A stretch of 64,000 bases of DNA from Acanthacorydalis orientalis (GCA_034766995.1 CM068313.1:23353012-23417011); one strand, 5' to 3'; positions 14,300-28,155 are shown, numbered from the stretch's first letter. Numbers and translations are program-made. The notes: a model not told the origin generated them from the sequence alone.

Positions 14300-14671
14300 G
14301 TTGCTCTACAGTTAAGCGCCACATCGAGCGCCGTTCCTTGTCAACAAGAAAGCTAGAGGGAATATACTAGGCATGCGTCAGAATTAGTCAATGGGTACTG
14401 AGGTCCTCGGTTCGATGTTAAGTTAGGCAGTTTAGTTCTCTCTTTACAAGCTGTACGATATGTGAGCATATCGGCCATTATTTGAATCGCTGTAAACAAT
14501 GTAATTGTTGCTGTGTAGTCAAAAGAAATTGGCGCGCGTCATATTAAATTAAAATATCTAATTTATATGTGCCCGTGTTTGTGTTTTGCTTGATTGATGT
14601 TTTGATGCAGTTTAATGTAACAAGTGCGCTCAATACCTATTATTCGAGGGGGTAGTTTCAACGACTTGCAG
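14300..14671 (+). promoter_or_regulatory. GC-richer island ending in a strong splice donor: candidate promoter and noncoding first exon
   Basis: The segment is markedly richer in G+C and CpG than the flanks and contains no microsatellite. It ends at CAG/GTATGT (donor after 14671), an excellent donor match. No open frame of useful length runs up to the donor, so if it is an exon it is likely 5' UTR. It lies about 2.9 kb beyond the receptor and could start a gene running to the right. A chance donor in a regulatory island is the alternative. Confidence 0.35.
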
Positions 14672-14995
14672 GTATGTTGCAACTGCAATATATTTTCAGA
14701 TCTAGCTTTGGTGTATGCAACGAGGACCTGCTACTAGTTTATCGATTGTTTCTTATCACTCTTTTATTATTAATGCAATGTTATATAGCATCATATTAAA
14801 AGTATGATTAATAACACAGTGAAATTTTTTGTAAAAGTTTTGGTCGTATGCATTTTAAATTGTTTTTTTTTTCCATTTTACAATATTTTGTCGATTATAT
14901 AGTTAATTTATTTTAAAAAAATATATAATAGCTATTCAAATATATTAATAATCGGTAATATTTTTATTATAAATATATATATATATATGTATATG

Positions 14996-15050
<55 letters not shown>

Positions 15051-15335
15051 GTATATGTAAATATATATATATATAAACTGTAAATTAAAATATGTGGTCT
15101 AGTTTCAATTTTTTAAAATTCTCTTATAATAAACCATGCATTTGTATGTATATAAAATATAATTTTCTATTTGGTATTTTTCATTATTTAAAAAGCATAA
15201 TAATACAGAGTATTAATGTTCATCAGCATTAATATATAAGAGTTTGAAATTTTTATACACATTATTCCTTTTTAGATTATATAACAATAAATTCTTGCAA
15301 CATATTGCAACAACTTCAGAACGTAAATACATAAC

Positions 15336-15372
<37 letters not shown>

Positions 15373-15613
15373 GTGTGTGTGTATTTATATATATATATGT
15401 ATATGTACATTAATAAAATCTTGACTTCTAATGTGTTCTTTCGTACGATATTATTCATATCAATTCTTATTAAGAGTCGATTGTTGTAACCAATGATTAT
15501 ATTGCTTATATTGTCGGATTAAAATAATGTGTAATTGATGATCATTGTCTTCTTCCAATTATTTTGTTACTAACGTGTTTTTATAATATTAGCAAAAATG
15601 TAAAATAAAAATC

Positions 15614-15644
<31 letters not shown>

Positions 15645-16496
15645 AACAATTTGTAAATTTGTATTTACATTCTACATATTTATCAAAACGTATCAAAACA
15701 TGATTTACGTAAAAAAAAACTATTAATTTACAATGAACAATAAATTAATAACTCATTGCAAAATTCCAGAAGTGCTCAACTACACTAATACATATTTGTC
15801 TATATCTATATGAAGTTTTGCAGAACTAAATTGCCTACGATTTCATATTATCGATCATTAAAAAAAACGTAGTTAATTTTATTTTAGATACTGCATATTT
15901 CCATCACTTATGTATTAGTTTACTATATACACATATCTTGAAAGTGTCGTTGAATAATTGTAATGAAAAAAAATAACTTTTCAATATGAATATTAATTAC
16001 GTAATTCATTTGTATTAATATAAAATTAAATGTGCTGTTGTCTTAGATCAATAAATTACATCAATATTAACACGATGTTATATTTAAAGGCATGACATAA
16101 TTTTTATATCATGTCATTTCTGAAATATAAAATTATATCATTTATTATTGCTGATAATGTTTACTTTTCCGTTTAAAATATCAGTCATATTTTTACTGTA
16201 CGTAAGTTATATCGATTTAAATGTATTGGCGAATGTTTAAAAATCTGTTAATTGCAAACTTTTACGGAAATGTATATTTTTAATAATGAAATAATAAAAA
16301 TATTTATTACAAAGTAAACCATTAACCTCATTATTTAGTTTTTTACAACCGCTATCTTTTTTATTCAGATAATTATCGGTAACGTTAAGAAATTCGTAAA
16401 CTGGTAATTAATTCACAGGATAATAAATAATGAAAGATATCGTTAATTACTTATAACTAGACGCAAAAGTTTAAATCTGAGATTTTGTATTTTCAG

Positions 16497-16594
16497 TTAA
16501 CGAAGGAAGTAATTTGTTTGTGGAAAGTTCTGGCTGCGTGAAATATATTAATGCACGATTCGTAAACAATTCAAAACGTAAAGCTAGGATCTAA
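16497..16594 (+). other. Candidate terminal coding exon (unconfirmed)
   Basis: A good acceptor (TTGTATTTTCAG, ending 16496) is followed by about 31 open codons in one frame (NEGSNLFV... ending KRKARI) and a TAA at 16592-16594. The composition is less AT-biased than nearby chance frames. It resembles no family I know. No matching donor was found in phase, since the donor at 14671 has no coding frame to supply. It may be chance. Confidence 0.18.
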
Positions 16595-17214
16595 GAATAT
16601 ATTTTGAATTACAATCATAATTTATTCATTAAACGCTTCCTGATGGCCCCTCATGTATGTGCGAATATCTATGTATTGTGTTTAAAATCTCGTGAATATA
16701 ATTTGCAATAACAACGCGATACTATAATATTGTTCACTTCAATTTTGTTACTTCATGGCATGTATTCATTTCAGAAATCACAAAAATGTGTATGAATATT
16801 AAATGAGTATTATCTAAGACAACATAACCATTTAAGAATGCCATTCTGGTTTGAGCTGTTTACTTTTCTATAGACCTCTACTGATAAACACCACATTCAA
16901 CTATTAACAAAAACAAAATTATAGACCCATTCTTCTTAATATTTCCAGCAATTTATTGCATTTATTAAAAAAATTGATTATAATAAATGTTAAATGTTGA
17001 CCGAATTTTTTTTTAGAAATGATAAAATATGAACGTTTATTTTTGTGGATAATATAAATAAACTGAATAGATCTAAAATTTATTAAAACATCTAAATAAT
17101 GGAATAATTTTAAAATCCATTTCAATTTGTAACTATTGTACAAAAAAATATCTATTTAACGTTGAAATTTTGCAAAGTCGTACAAATAATTCTCAAATAA
17201 AGTCAGTATTGTCT

Positions 17215-17265
<51 letters not shown>

Positions 17266-17721
17266 AGCATTATATTATAAATGGACATATAAATTCTTAT
17301 ATATATATATATATATATATAACATTTAATAAATCAATTGATATTAAAAATTTTTCCATTATAATGTGAATTAATATTAAATTAGAATTGAATAACTTAA
17401 AATGAAACTAATTTAGATTTTTTTTAGAATTAAAAAAGTATACATTCTATTGGATGATATATTAAACACTTTTTAAAATAATTGGACTTATAAACGGCCA
17501 TATATAATATAATTTGATGTATAAAATATTTTAAATTCAAAGTAATGACATAAAATATTTTCCTTATATATCAAATATAATATAGAGGTAATATAATGTT
17601 ATTTCACTTTAAAAACTACATATACTAGTTTTTATTATTTTCATATTGTTAATTTTATTAAAATTAAATTTTAGTTTGACTAATATTTGTAAATGTTGTT
17701 TTTCGTTTAATATTAAGTTTG

Positions 17722-17798
<77 letters not shown>

Positions 17799-19114
17799 TT
17801 TAGTAAGTACTTATACCAAAATGTTCTCTAATAACCAATTTATACTTTCGACAATAATATATTTCACATTGATGTTTTGATAAAGGTTGATAAGGGGTGT
17901 TTATATCACGAAAAAAATGTCAGTTAGCAAAATCTAAACATGGAACAGTAAAGTAAGTAATAAAAAATGTATGAATTTGTCTCTAAAATGGATGTACATT
18001 ATTTTTTTAACGAGAAAACTTTTTTTGTAATTTTATGTTAAATTAGTAACAAAGAAGTTTGTATAACGCGCAACTGGCGAAACTGAAATATCTCATATTA
18101 AAAAGTGCTTGAAATAAGCAGTGGTAATATGATTTTGTGAAGAATAGATTTAAAGAACATTTTATATGTTATTTGTTTTATTGAATTAAATTTTCTTCTA
18201 TTGTTATTATTATATTTATTAATTTTTGAAACTTACCAGTTATAATAAATTAGAAATATGTCTTTCAGTAATCATGTCTATATAATATAGAGTTTTTTCG
18301 TTATTGTGTGTGTTGTCTTTACATATGGGTTTGATATATTACAATTAGAGTATAATTATTAGGACAGTTATAATTCCTTTTCGATTCAAGATTTTTGTAT
18401 TTTGTACTTGTATACTTAAATAAATGATTTCACAATATAAAAATACCATTGGTACTGTATGAAATACGATAAATTGATTACAAAATTTGGCACAAGAAAA
18501 GCCTCATTTGAATTGCACGAAAATAACAAGAATTTATTAAATTTTCAGAAAATTACAGGATCTAAATCTATTCTTCCAGGTAAAGTAATTGAAAATGTAC
18601 TTGACTATGAAAAATGTATAATTAAGCTTTATTATATAATTACGAATGTAAATTAAATATTTACTCTCGTGTTAAACTAACCGAAATCTTAACAGAAAAT
18701 TGTAAATTGGCCTTTAATAAAAAAAAATGTCCCTGGATATACTTTTGTACAGATCACGTATAATTAACTTCCATTTTACACGGATTATAATTAACAAAAA
18801 AAACATGCTGGAATCAACGAATGTCATTTGGAATTTAATGAGGAAACAGGCCATAAGGTGCGTAATTTGACGACATGTTATTTCGGCCAGAGGTGTATAT
18901 GAACATTTAGATATAAATGTGTCTCATGGTATGCATGGTTGCGTTTTATAACATGAAATAATTGGGGCGTGAGGTTATGTACGCTATGTGTATCTATTAC
19001 ATGTCGAGAACGGCAACATTTTGCTACTGTACGAGATGTTGTTGATCTGAAGTACTTTCATTTACTTCATATTATATAATTTACAATACATATGCGTGCT
19101 GCTTGTTGTTTGTG

Positions 19115-19191
<77 letters not shown>

Positions 19192-19687
19192 TATTAGAAA
19201 TCCTCTCATTCTTAGTATTATTGCTAGTTCTGTCAGTTACCATATATTTGTCTTTATATATTACTTTGTTATTTGTACACAAACCTAGAAAATTATTTAC
19301 ACACATATAATATTTACATTACACGAAAATCATTAAAATCTTTCAAAGATGTACAAAATGTTTTGAGGTGTATCAAAATAATGTAGCAGTATATGAAATA
19401 CTACACTGAATGTAAATATCTATCGGTTGTTTCGTTTTAAATTTATTTAATGTCAGAAAATAAAACTTTATCCCCAATTTTCATAAATTGTAATAATAAG
19501 AAAAGTCAGTGTACATAGCATTTGTATACTTTTTATTTATTTAATTAAAGATATGTTTTTGTATTTTTCTAAGTAATATCTTTTGTTCTAAGTGTATTGG
19601 ATGAATTGGAATTAATATCAAACTGAACTCACTTTTTTTTTTAAAAAAATACATAAATAGTTAATTTAGAAAATACGATTTTAGTCA

Positions 19688-19860
19688 CTGTGGCTAAATT
19701 CGTGTTTATAAGTGAACATTTCACTTCTTCGTTAACCACAATTTTTTTTCTGATTAATAATGTTCAGTAGTTGATTATTGATAAGTTTTTATTGTTGCTT
19801 ATGAGCATTTCGATGGTGAACTATCAAACTCAGTGTGCTAAGTTACGGATACAAAACTAT
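19688..19860. repeat. Dispersed repeat, copy 1 (partner at 28442)
   Basis: The segment aligns without large gaps to 28442-28600. Shared blocks include TTGATTATTGAT and ATTTCGATGGTGA, with roughly three quarters identity over the core at 19737-19843. No coding potential or clear terminal repeat was seen, so it is probably an old noncoding transposon or SINE-like fragment. A short match near 13066-13083 may be a third remnant. Confidence 0.6.
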
Positions 19861-20896
19861 AACCAATCGTATATTTTTCGTTAGTTTAGCAAAGACTAAG
19901 CTCTTATCGTTCTATAAGAAACTAAATATTAATCCATATCTTTTGTTTAGTTTTCTGCGTTAATTTTATATTTGTGATCGTTCTTATATTTGTGAAATGA
20001 AGTAATTAGTCTTATAATTAATATAAGGTAATGTAATAAGTGTTATAAATGTTTTATTAAAAAATGTGTAGTAATTAAATATATTTTATTCAATACTTAA
20101 TATAATATATGAATATTGAAAAAAGTATTCTGTGAAATTTCAGAAAATGCATTTTTCTATCAACGAAATAAATCACCTACTTATATATTTATACATCTAC
20201 TTACTTCTTTTTTAAATTTTAATTCTTTTAAATATTTTTTAGTAAATTAAAAATTATAAAAATAAATTATCATATATATATATATATATATATATTATTT
20301 TTATTAATTGTTAATATAGTATTTTATTTTAATACAGTATTCTGTTTAATATATTTGTAAGTAGAATTAAAAGTTTTTCCAAAGATGTCAATTAACGTAT
20401 ATTCATATTTACACTAATTTGTAGTATGTATATACTTAAAGAACTGGGGACTCGATACACAGAAATTTATAATTTTTATCAATTGAAAATATATGTAAAA
20501 AGTACGTATACCTATTATATGAAAATGTTAATAAAAGTGTGTATCTTGCCTGCTACAAATATCTATTTTACTTTCACACCCGCCTTTGAGTTATTTGTAA
20601 ATAACTACTTCCTTTATCGATCTGTTTAGAATCTACGTTTTTAATGACGTAACATGATATTTCGTCTCCGAATTGTGTTAATTTGAACCTCCTATCTTTA
20701 AAAGATTTTTATTTGGACATTAATTCCAGCAATTCGTGTAATGCATATTTCCAAATCATCTTCTGTATTTGTTATCAATGTTATCAAAATTTTAATCTAA
20801 TATTTTTAAATTTCAGAAACCTATATTTAATGTTCAGTTTGAAATTTATACATTTCAATAGATACATACCATACTTTGTTTTCTGTAACACTATTG

Positions 20897-20946
<50 letters not shown>

Positions 20947-21296
20947 GTTTAACAAAAAATAAAAACCGTTTTTTTATAAAATCTATAAAGGTGAGCTTTA
21001 TGTTAAAGTAAAAATTAGATTGGAATAAAAAATCAGTGTACAAAAAAGAAACAATAAAGAAAAAACGTAAGAAGCAGATCAAATAAAAAGTTTTTACTTC
21101 GGTTTTTTACAAATAACATTGTCTTTTTTTAAAAAAAAGCCACGCTGCGAGTTAGTTTGTGTGAAATAAAGTAGTATACATTATTATGTTTCTTTGATTA
21201 CATAAGATTTCTGTAGGAAAAAATTCTATTTGGAATCTTATTTAAAAATATATTTGAATTTATTAAATCAAAATTTTCAGTGTTGAATTATAAAAA

Positions 21297-21339
<43 letters not shown>

Positions 21340-21752
21340 TGTGTGTTCGTAATATATATATATGTAATAAAAAGTGGAAACAAATTATATAACTAATGTT
21401 ATAATAACATTTATTTTTGTGAACAATACTGTTTAATAATAAACTTAAACGAAATGTATCAAAAAATAGACTCCTTATTCATTTTATCCATTTTTTCTTA
21501 AAATTTTGCTTACTATGTAATATATATTATATATCAAAGTATTTAAAATATGGAGTGAAATTGAAAGACGTATTATTTATATGTTCCATTTTCTCAGTCA
21601 TATTAAGCCATTATTAAATATTTGCTTGACAAAATATTTAATCTACGATATAATGAGCATATCTCAAGTGACTGGTATTTGAAATCACGGCGCAAGGTAT
21701 TGTTTATATTTTTAATATTAGGGTGTAAGTATACTCATAATATATAATATAT

Positions 21753-21826
<74 letters not shown>

Positions 21827-22633
21827 GTATATATGAATGCGTATGATTAAATGTTATATTTAATCCTAAATGAAAAATCAAATACGATCAGTGGGATGAT
21901 AATTAGTATTAAAAACTGATTATTTTCTCAAATTATTTTAATATCATATGTAATTAATTAATGATTCAATTAAAGATAAAAAAGATAAATTGTACGTAGA
22001 GATGAATTGGTTTGATTTACCCATACAATAAAAATAAAAGTTACGTTCTAATTCAAACGTATTAAAATAAATATTATTTAAAACCCTTAAACTGACGGAT
22101 AAGTATGTCCTATTACGGTTAGTATTTGACCATAGATCTGTAATTGTTAGTCTTTATCACCATTACGAAACGATTGTAGTTTCCAAAACTTTGTACGAAA
22201 ACATTTTCACATCATTCCGCATTACATTGTTAGTTAATGTTGGTTTCAGACGAACCCTTTGCTTGTCTTCAGATTAATAGGGACTACGTATAAACATTAT
22301 CTTCATTACAAGAGGTGTTCGGTATGATTATATTGAAAAAATATTATTTCGGAAAATAAAATATTTGTTTTTGACATCTGTGTAAGTATTCATTTAAAAA
22401 GTACATTTTAACCCTATCAACATTTTACAGGGAATAAAAACAATTTAAATATTATTTTTGACTGATATGAAAAAAACAGATCTCAAATGGAATCATATGA
22501 AAACTAATACCAAATAGTTCACCATATTTGTTATAATTTTGAAAATTTAATTCGATTTTTATATTACATAACATATTCATAAATACAGGAAATTTATTTT
22601 TATCTCGCTCTCCTTCACGCACACACATACCTA

Positions 22634-22673
<40 letters not shown>

Positions 22674-23756
22674 TGATTCTCTTTCAAAAAATGTAAAGAT
22701 AACCACACAAAACCAATTAAAGATACAAATGAAATGAACCGCGACATTTGTAAAGGAAAGTAAAAGTAAGAATAGTAAGATTGACTCGAAAGATACATCT
22801 ACCCTTCAAGCATCCACACAGATAGGGAATGTCGAGCAAACATTGTAGCATGTGCAAAAGAGCAGTATAGTAGTATAGCGATTTACGGGATAACGAACGT
22901 ATACAATAAATTATTAAATTTCGATCTTATTTATTGGGGTGACAGGAAATAGAATGATAAGATTTTGTATTCCCCTATAGCAAATTATTGAGAAAACGTC
23001 GATTTTACACCGTCCGTAGTTCCGTTTCAGTTGTATGAATTATAAATGAAGGTAAAACATAAAATAAAAAATTCTTAATGTTTTTTCTTTTTATACTATT
23101 TTGTATCTTCGTATAAATGTATTACAAACATCAAATGTGAATAAATACATATTATAACAAGTATTTACATGATGATCGTTATTTAATAATTATTAAACGA
23201 AAAAATATAAAAAATACTTTAATTGAATGATTTTTTTAATATGTAATTGATTCTACAGTAATCATTACTGGCACTATTCTCATTTTTGTTTATAATCTTA
23301 TTAGAAATGTTATAGCAATGCTTCTGAAATATACTTAACAAAATAGATTGTTCATGAACTTTGATTTTTTAAAGTCAGTTTTTCTTTTTACATAACATTA
23401 AGTTTCAAGCACAATATATGATGAAATAATAAATTTTTATTATAGTAGATTTAATTCGTTACAAACATAAAAATAATTATCAAATATCAATACTGTATAG
23501 TCGTGTGGAAGTATTCATTTTACATGCTTGTGCATATTAAATATATAAAAATGGAAATACAATGGAAATAATAACATGCACCATAAGTGTTAGAATGCCG
23601 TTTTTACTAGTCACATTTCAAAATAAATAGTACAAGACTGCCATTCAGCACGCACATTTTCGCATATAGTATTCGTTTCAAATAAATTGCTATATTTAAT
23701 ACTGAACGAAACATTCGATACCATTATGGTATGTATTTGAAAACATATCCAGAAAT

Positions 23757-23787
<31 letters not shown>

Positions 23788-23966
23788 GGATGATTCATTT
23801 TAGGTTTCCACATGGAAGTATTAAAAGGGGTTAAAAAAATCATATTATTTTTTATTTAGTTTTTTAGTTTAATTCAGTACTAAAATACTAAATGAGCGAT
23901 AACATATTTTTTCAGATTTTTGCGTTTCTTTTAATACTTGCGCGTGGAAACCTAAGTTGAAATACC

Positions 23967-23968
<2 letters not shown>
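23788..23968. mobile_element. Inverted-repeat MITE, copy A (family with TTAGGYTTCCACATG arms)
   Basis: The left arm begins GGATGATTCATTTTAGG and continues TTTCCACATGGAAGTATTAA. The right arm is its inverted counterpart (TTAATACTTGCGCGTGGAAA, then CCTAAGTTGAA). Both ends abut (TA)n, at about 23769-23786 and 23970-24000. The interior of about 100 bp is AT-rich and noncoding. Two-armed relatives lie at 33271 and 56180. Terminal inverted repeats at TA sites fit a nonautonomous DNA transposon; the superfamily is not assigned. Confidence 0.65.
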
Positions 23969-24002
<34 letters not shown>

Positions 24003-25029
24003 AAACAAATATATTAATTATTATGATTTGTTAAATCATAAATATTTTTAATGTAAATCAAAGTAAAGAGTTTAAATATTTGAATTTGTATTTATGCACT
24101 ATTTTAGTATTTACTAACTTCTTAATATGTTATGTACTAACTATATAAATATTTTTTCTGTACCTATTTTTAAAATTTTATATTTGGTTCAATCAAAAAT
24201 TTCTTCTATTTTAAATTTAAGTATACCCGAAATCTAAATGAAATAAGCAGATAACTATTATTAATATTTTTTTATATTCACTTGTGTCTTGCCTGTGGTA
24301 CTTAACTGTTTCGTTGTAGCTTTTGAGTAATAAAAAAAACTTAAGGTTCATGTAAATAAAAACTAAGTGAACGTTCTATATTGATTAGATAATGATTATT
24401 TTTAAACCTTCAATAATCGTGTGTCCGGTTTTACCCAGAGGCCAGTGAGTTTTTTTTAAAAAAAAGACTAAACACAATCATTTTTACTGATATATTTAAA
24501 TGTGGTTAAAATAATTGTTATTGGTTTAAATATTTTTTTAATGTTCCTTTTATTTAATAGTTTATATTGATTGTACATTAAGACTGATTTATAAATAAAA
24601 ATTTTCTTTAGGTAATCGCATGTGATTATCTTGGAATTTTCAGTATGGTAATTTAATAACTTTTAACTATTGAATAAATTTTAATTGAATTGTTCTTTTA
24701 TCAGATGTGTATTATTGAAAAAAACTATACATGATTGTACTTTCTGATCGAAACCATTTTTTTTCAATAAATGTTAATAATATTTAATCGTTAATGAGCT
24801 TTCAAATCACGTTTATTAAATGGAAAATGATTTTTTTTTTAAATTCAGATTGACGATATTATAATGATGTATAGAAAAAGGGAACACAAATTATGTACCT
24901 TTTCATACAACACAATTTTTTATTATTATGTGATTTTAGAAAGTTTTGGAAATCAACTATACCAGACATATTTTTGTCGCGTTTTATGCTTTTAGCCACT
25001 ACAGACGGTTAGGTTAGCTGCTTTACATT
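23969..25029. other. AT-rich DNA between MITE copy A and a GC island
   Basis: It begins with a (TA)n array (about 23970-24000) and otherwise holds no recognised feature. A T8A8 palindrome is at 24450-24465, one of several similar tracts in the window. Confidence 0.5.
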
Positions 25030-25320
25030 GTAAGACGTAGTTTATCGAGACACGGCTATCGGAAGGCCGTTATCGATGACGTGTTCGGCGGGGACGGACG
25101 GACATGGGTGTGTGCTGGCGGCGTTTTGTGACGTCGCGGCGCCTCGCGTGACCCAGTTGCGACGCCCGGCCCGCCGGGCGACGCTCTCCGCATGTATCAG
25201 ACACTCCAACCAGTTGTAATGACGACGCTGTCTGCTCCATAAGACGAATTGTAGATAAGTTGAAAAACAACTTGATGAACTATCTGCTTGTTTAGGTGTG
25301 TACTTCATGTGTGTAAATAG
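25030..25320. promoter_or_regulatory. Strongly GC- and CpG-rich island, candidate promoter or first exon
   Basis: This is the most GC-rich segment in the window. It contains TGACGT half-sites (two, near 25077 and 25129) of the kind bound by CREB/ATF factors, and a perfect 7-bp GC hairpin (25163-25169 with 25174-25180). Two minus-strand open frames overlap in different registers here, which is expected of GC-rich DNA lacking stops. Possible donors exist on both strands (TTTAG/GTGTGT near 25294 on plus), so the direction of any transcript is unclear. Confidence 0.45.
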
Positions 25321-27043
25321 TTACGCTAAACGTTTACTTCTTTTTTGTTTGTTTATTAATTACAAGAAAGTATGCTTTCTAAGTGCAAAAAAACGTGTAG
25401 AAGTATACTTAGAATATATTAAAAATGCAAATATTTTGTTTTCATTCATTTATTCGAAACTTCAAAAAAACTTATAGTCCCTTTCCAAAAAGTATAAAGA
25501 TATAACATAGAAATTTAAGAAAATAAATAACTACTAAGCTCTGATGATAATATTTTATTATATCTATTCATAAAATAATATGATAAATGTTCAACATCTG
25601 TGCCTTGTCTGTTATAAAGAGAAATATTTGGACAATGAGAAATGTTTATAAGCCTGTCTAATAGTTCAATGTATCGAGAGCACCAGTAATAGAGCGCCTC
25701 TTAATAACGAACCTCGAAGCTCTGTTAATCAGAAATCCGATACCATCTTTTAATAATAGAGAGAAAAGTGGTTCATAACGACTGCCAAACTTCTCAACAT
25801 CTCGTATAAATAAATATGAACACGATCTTAATGTTTGATACTCAATAAACAGTCTTGGCAAAGCTGATTTTGCTATCGCAGAGTTTTTGTATTTGGTAAA
25901 CGAAAAGCTATGTCGGTGATAAAAAGTTTAGTCACTATAATAAATTTACAAAGTAAACTGCTGTTGATAGAAACATTCATATTTTAAGAAGATTATTCTA
26001 GACAATAATCTTACTACCATTGTGCTTCTGCAAATGTAATTTTCTTTTATTGATTTCTTATCTGCTACAAGAAATGAAAACAAGTTTATGACATAATATT
26101 TAGTCAGTTTCGATTTTATGTAAAATTTATGTATTATATTTTTACTTAAATAATATTTTTGTTATTTTTACATATATTAAGATAAGTGCATACATAAAAA
26201 AATCTTTTTTTAAAAGAAAGAGTACAAGTTAAGTAATTGTTGAATATTTCTAATATCATATTTAATTTACATTTTTTCTCCTATAATTAATTCTTAAAAA
26301 ATATATAAATATATATTGACAGAATGGATTAACATGAGTATTTTGGCAATAGGAATATTTTTTTGTAATATAATATCTTATAATGAAGTACTGAGTGACT
26401 GCACTCGTTGACAGCTGATTCATGACTATTTTAAAAATTACTCTTGTTGGTTTTTATTTGCAACTTTCAGGATTATTTTAATTTAATAGTGATGTATTTA
26501 AATATTCTCATTAACATATTTAGAAAAGAATTTCTACTGACCGAACTAGCTTTAATGCTATGTGTATTTTGAATTATTTAATATATATATATATATAAAT
26601 CGAAAGAATATTATAAAATGTAGAAATGTGTACGTAAAAGATTAAGAAAAATTTAAATTTTAAATAAAATGTGATAATCATATTACGTACGCATTGAAAA
26701 GTCTAAAGATATATTAGATTTATAAGATGAAACAGAATTTTAAATATAGGTATAAAATGTAAAAAATAAATGACATTTAGATGGATTTTATGTGTTCGTG
26801 ATACGACGTTACTAGTTTTGAAAGCTGTTTATATTAAAATCATAATGAATTCAACTGCAATATATTTTTAAATATATAAAGTTATTACACACCTGTACAC
26901 ATTTCAGTATATTTCTAGAAGATTTACACTTTTAATTTTGCAGATATTATTTGTAAACTCTTATTTAAATTTCAATAAAAATGTAATCTAGGTATGTAAT
27001 GGACAAAAAGGTTTTTTTTTAAATAACTTAAATAATATTTATG
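25321..27043. other. AT-rich DNA between GC island and mariner copy 1
   Basis: No confident gene was seen. A minus-strand open frame runs from about 25923 to 25658 (roughly 90 codons, ending near GALDTLNY) with a more even base composition than most chance frames. I do not recognise it. A short (TA)n is at about 26578-26598. Confidence 0.4.
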
Positions 27044-28155
27044 TTAGGTTGGTGAAAAAATAATTGCGGTTTTTATCATTTTAAGTTTGACGTCGATTTT
27101 TCTAATTACCATTATCTTTTGTTATAAGCATGTGATACATCATTCAAACAATGAAATTAGCACTACTGTCTTTCTTTCAGCTTATGTCTATTGTTTTCAT
27201 TCTTTAGTAATGTTGAAAAGAACCTATAAATTAATTGTGGGAAAAAGCAAATTCGCTCGATTTTATTGTATGAGTTTAAATAAGGACGTAAAGCAACAGA
27301 AACTACTCGAAATATCAAATGTGTTTTTGTAAAAAGTCAATAAATGAACGTACAGGTTAATACTGGTTCCAAAAGTTTCGTAATAGTAACAAAAGCCTTG
27401 ATAATTAGGAGAGTTGTGCACGTCCTTCAGCTATAGATAATAGTGGTTTAAGAACCAGGTTTGAAGTGGACCCACGTAAAACAACTCGAGAGATGGCAGA
27501 ACAACACAATGTTGATCATTCAATAGTTGTTCGCCATTTGAGTCTAATTGGAAAAACGAAAAAGCTATACAACAATTGGAAACGTTTATCACAGTGGCTA
27601 GACCGAGGAGAAGCAACAAAACAGTTTCCTAAACCGAAGCTTCATGAAAAAAAGATTATAATCACTATTTGGTGGTCGGCAAGTAGCATCAGTTACTACA
27701 AGATCTTAAATCTTGATAAAACAATAACAACAGAAAAATATTGTCAGGAAATTGAAAAAAATGCATGAGAAATGGCATCGTTGACGGCCAGCATTAGCCA
27801 ATCGAAAAGGACCAATTATTTTTCATGACAACGCCCGACCATTTTTTCCGAACCTGTCTCCGACAGATTATCATTTTTTTAAATATTTGAGTAATTTCTT
27901 ACGAGAGAAGGTTTTCAAAGATCAAGCATCAGCTCAAAGCACTTTCGATGAATTCGTTAATTCCAGGACTCCAGAATTCTATCTTGTAGGAATAAACAAA
28001 CTTGTTTTCAGAAATGTTGTTGTTAAAAAATTGTTGTTAAGAAATGTGTTCAGGCTAATGGTCTTTATTTTGATTAATAATTATAATTATTAACTGATAT
28101 ATGCGTCCTTTATAATTGATACGTAAAAACCGCAATTATTTTTGCACCAATCTAA
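27044..28155 (+). mobile_element. Mariner transposon, copy 1, internally deleted
   Basis: The left end reads TTAGGTTGGTG and then AATAATTGCGGTTTTT; the right end is the inverted match (AACCGCAATTATTTTTGC, then ACCAATCTAA), followed by TA. The left flank is TG rather than TA, so that target-site copy has probably mutated. The arms resemble those of the cecropia-type mariner group that includes human Hsmar1/MADE1. The length is about 1.1 kb against 1.29 kb for copy 2 at 44133; two internal deletions explain the difference. Confidence 0.92.
27238..28077 (+). pseudogene. Mariner transposase relic in copy 1
   Basis: Recognisable pieces are the N-terminal helix-turn-helix region (DPRKTTREMAEQHNVDHS), IIFHDNARP with the second catalytic Asp (codon 27827-27829), LSPTDYHFF with the third, and a C-terminus ending LMVFILIN-like codons before TAA. 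Compared with copy 2, about 130 bp after KTKKL, including the first catalytic motif (CDEKW), is missing, and about 70 bp between the second and third motifs is also missing. Stops and frameshifts interrupt the rest. It cannot make active transposase. Confidence 0.88.

Larger units (their letters stand above)
14672..23787. other. Gene-poor AT-rich stretch with many (TA)n arrays
   Basis: No confident gene was seen. (TA)n arrays lie at about 14972-15074, 15338-15407, 15614-15641, 17218-17262, 17298-17321, 17726-17790, 19116-19188, 20272-20296, 20901-20947, 21299-21336, 21747-21834 and 22638-22669. A candidate exon at 16497-16594 and a dispersed repeat at 19688-19860 are listed separately. The stretch at 18830-19060 is a little less AT-rich with no recognisable content. 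If a gene starts at 14300-14671, this would be its first intron. Confidence 0.55.

Noticed and set aside
14405..14420. tRNA-like B box (GGTTCGAT)
   Set aside because: No matching A box or cloverleaf arms at the right spacing; a similar GTTCGAC near 49813 fails for the same reason.
25042..25308. Minus-strand frames of 88 and 66 codons as a gene
   Set aside because: They overlap in different registers within a GC-rich, stop-poor island and show no domain; promoter or UTR is the simpler reading.
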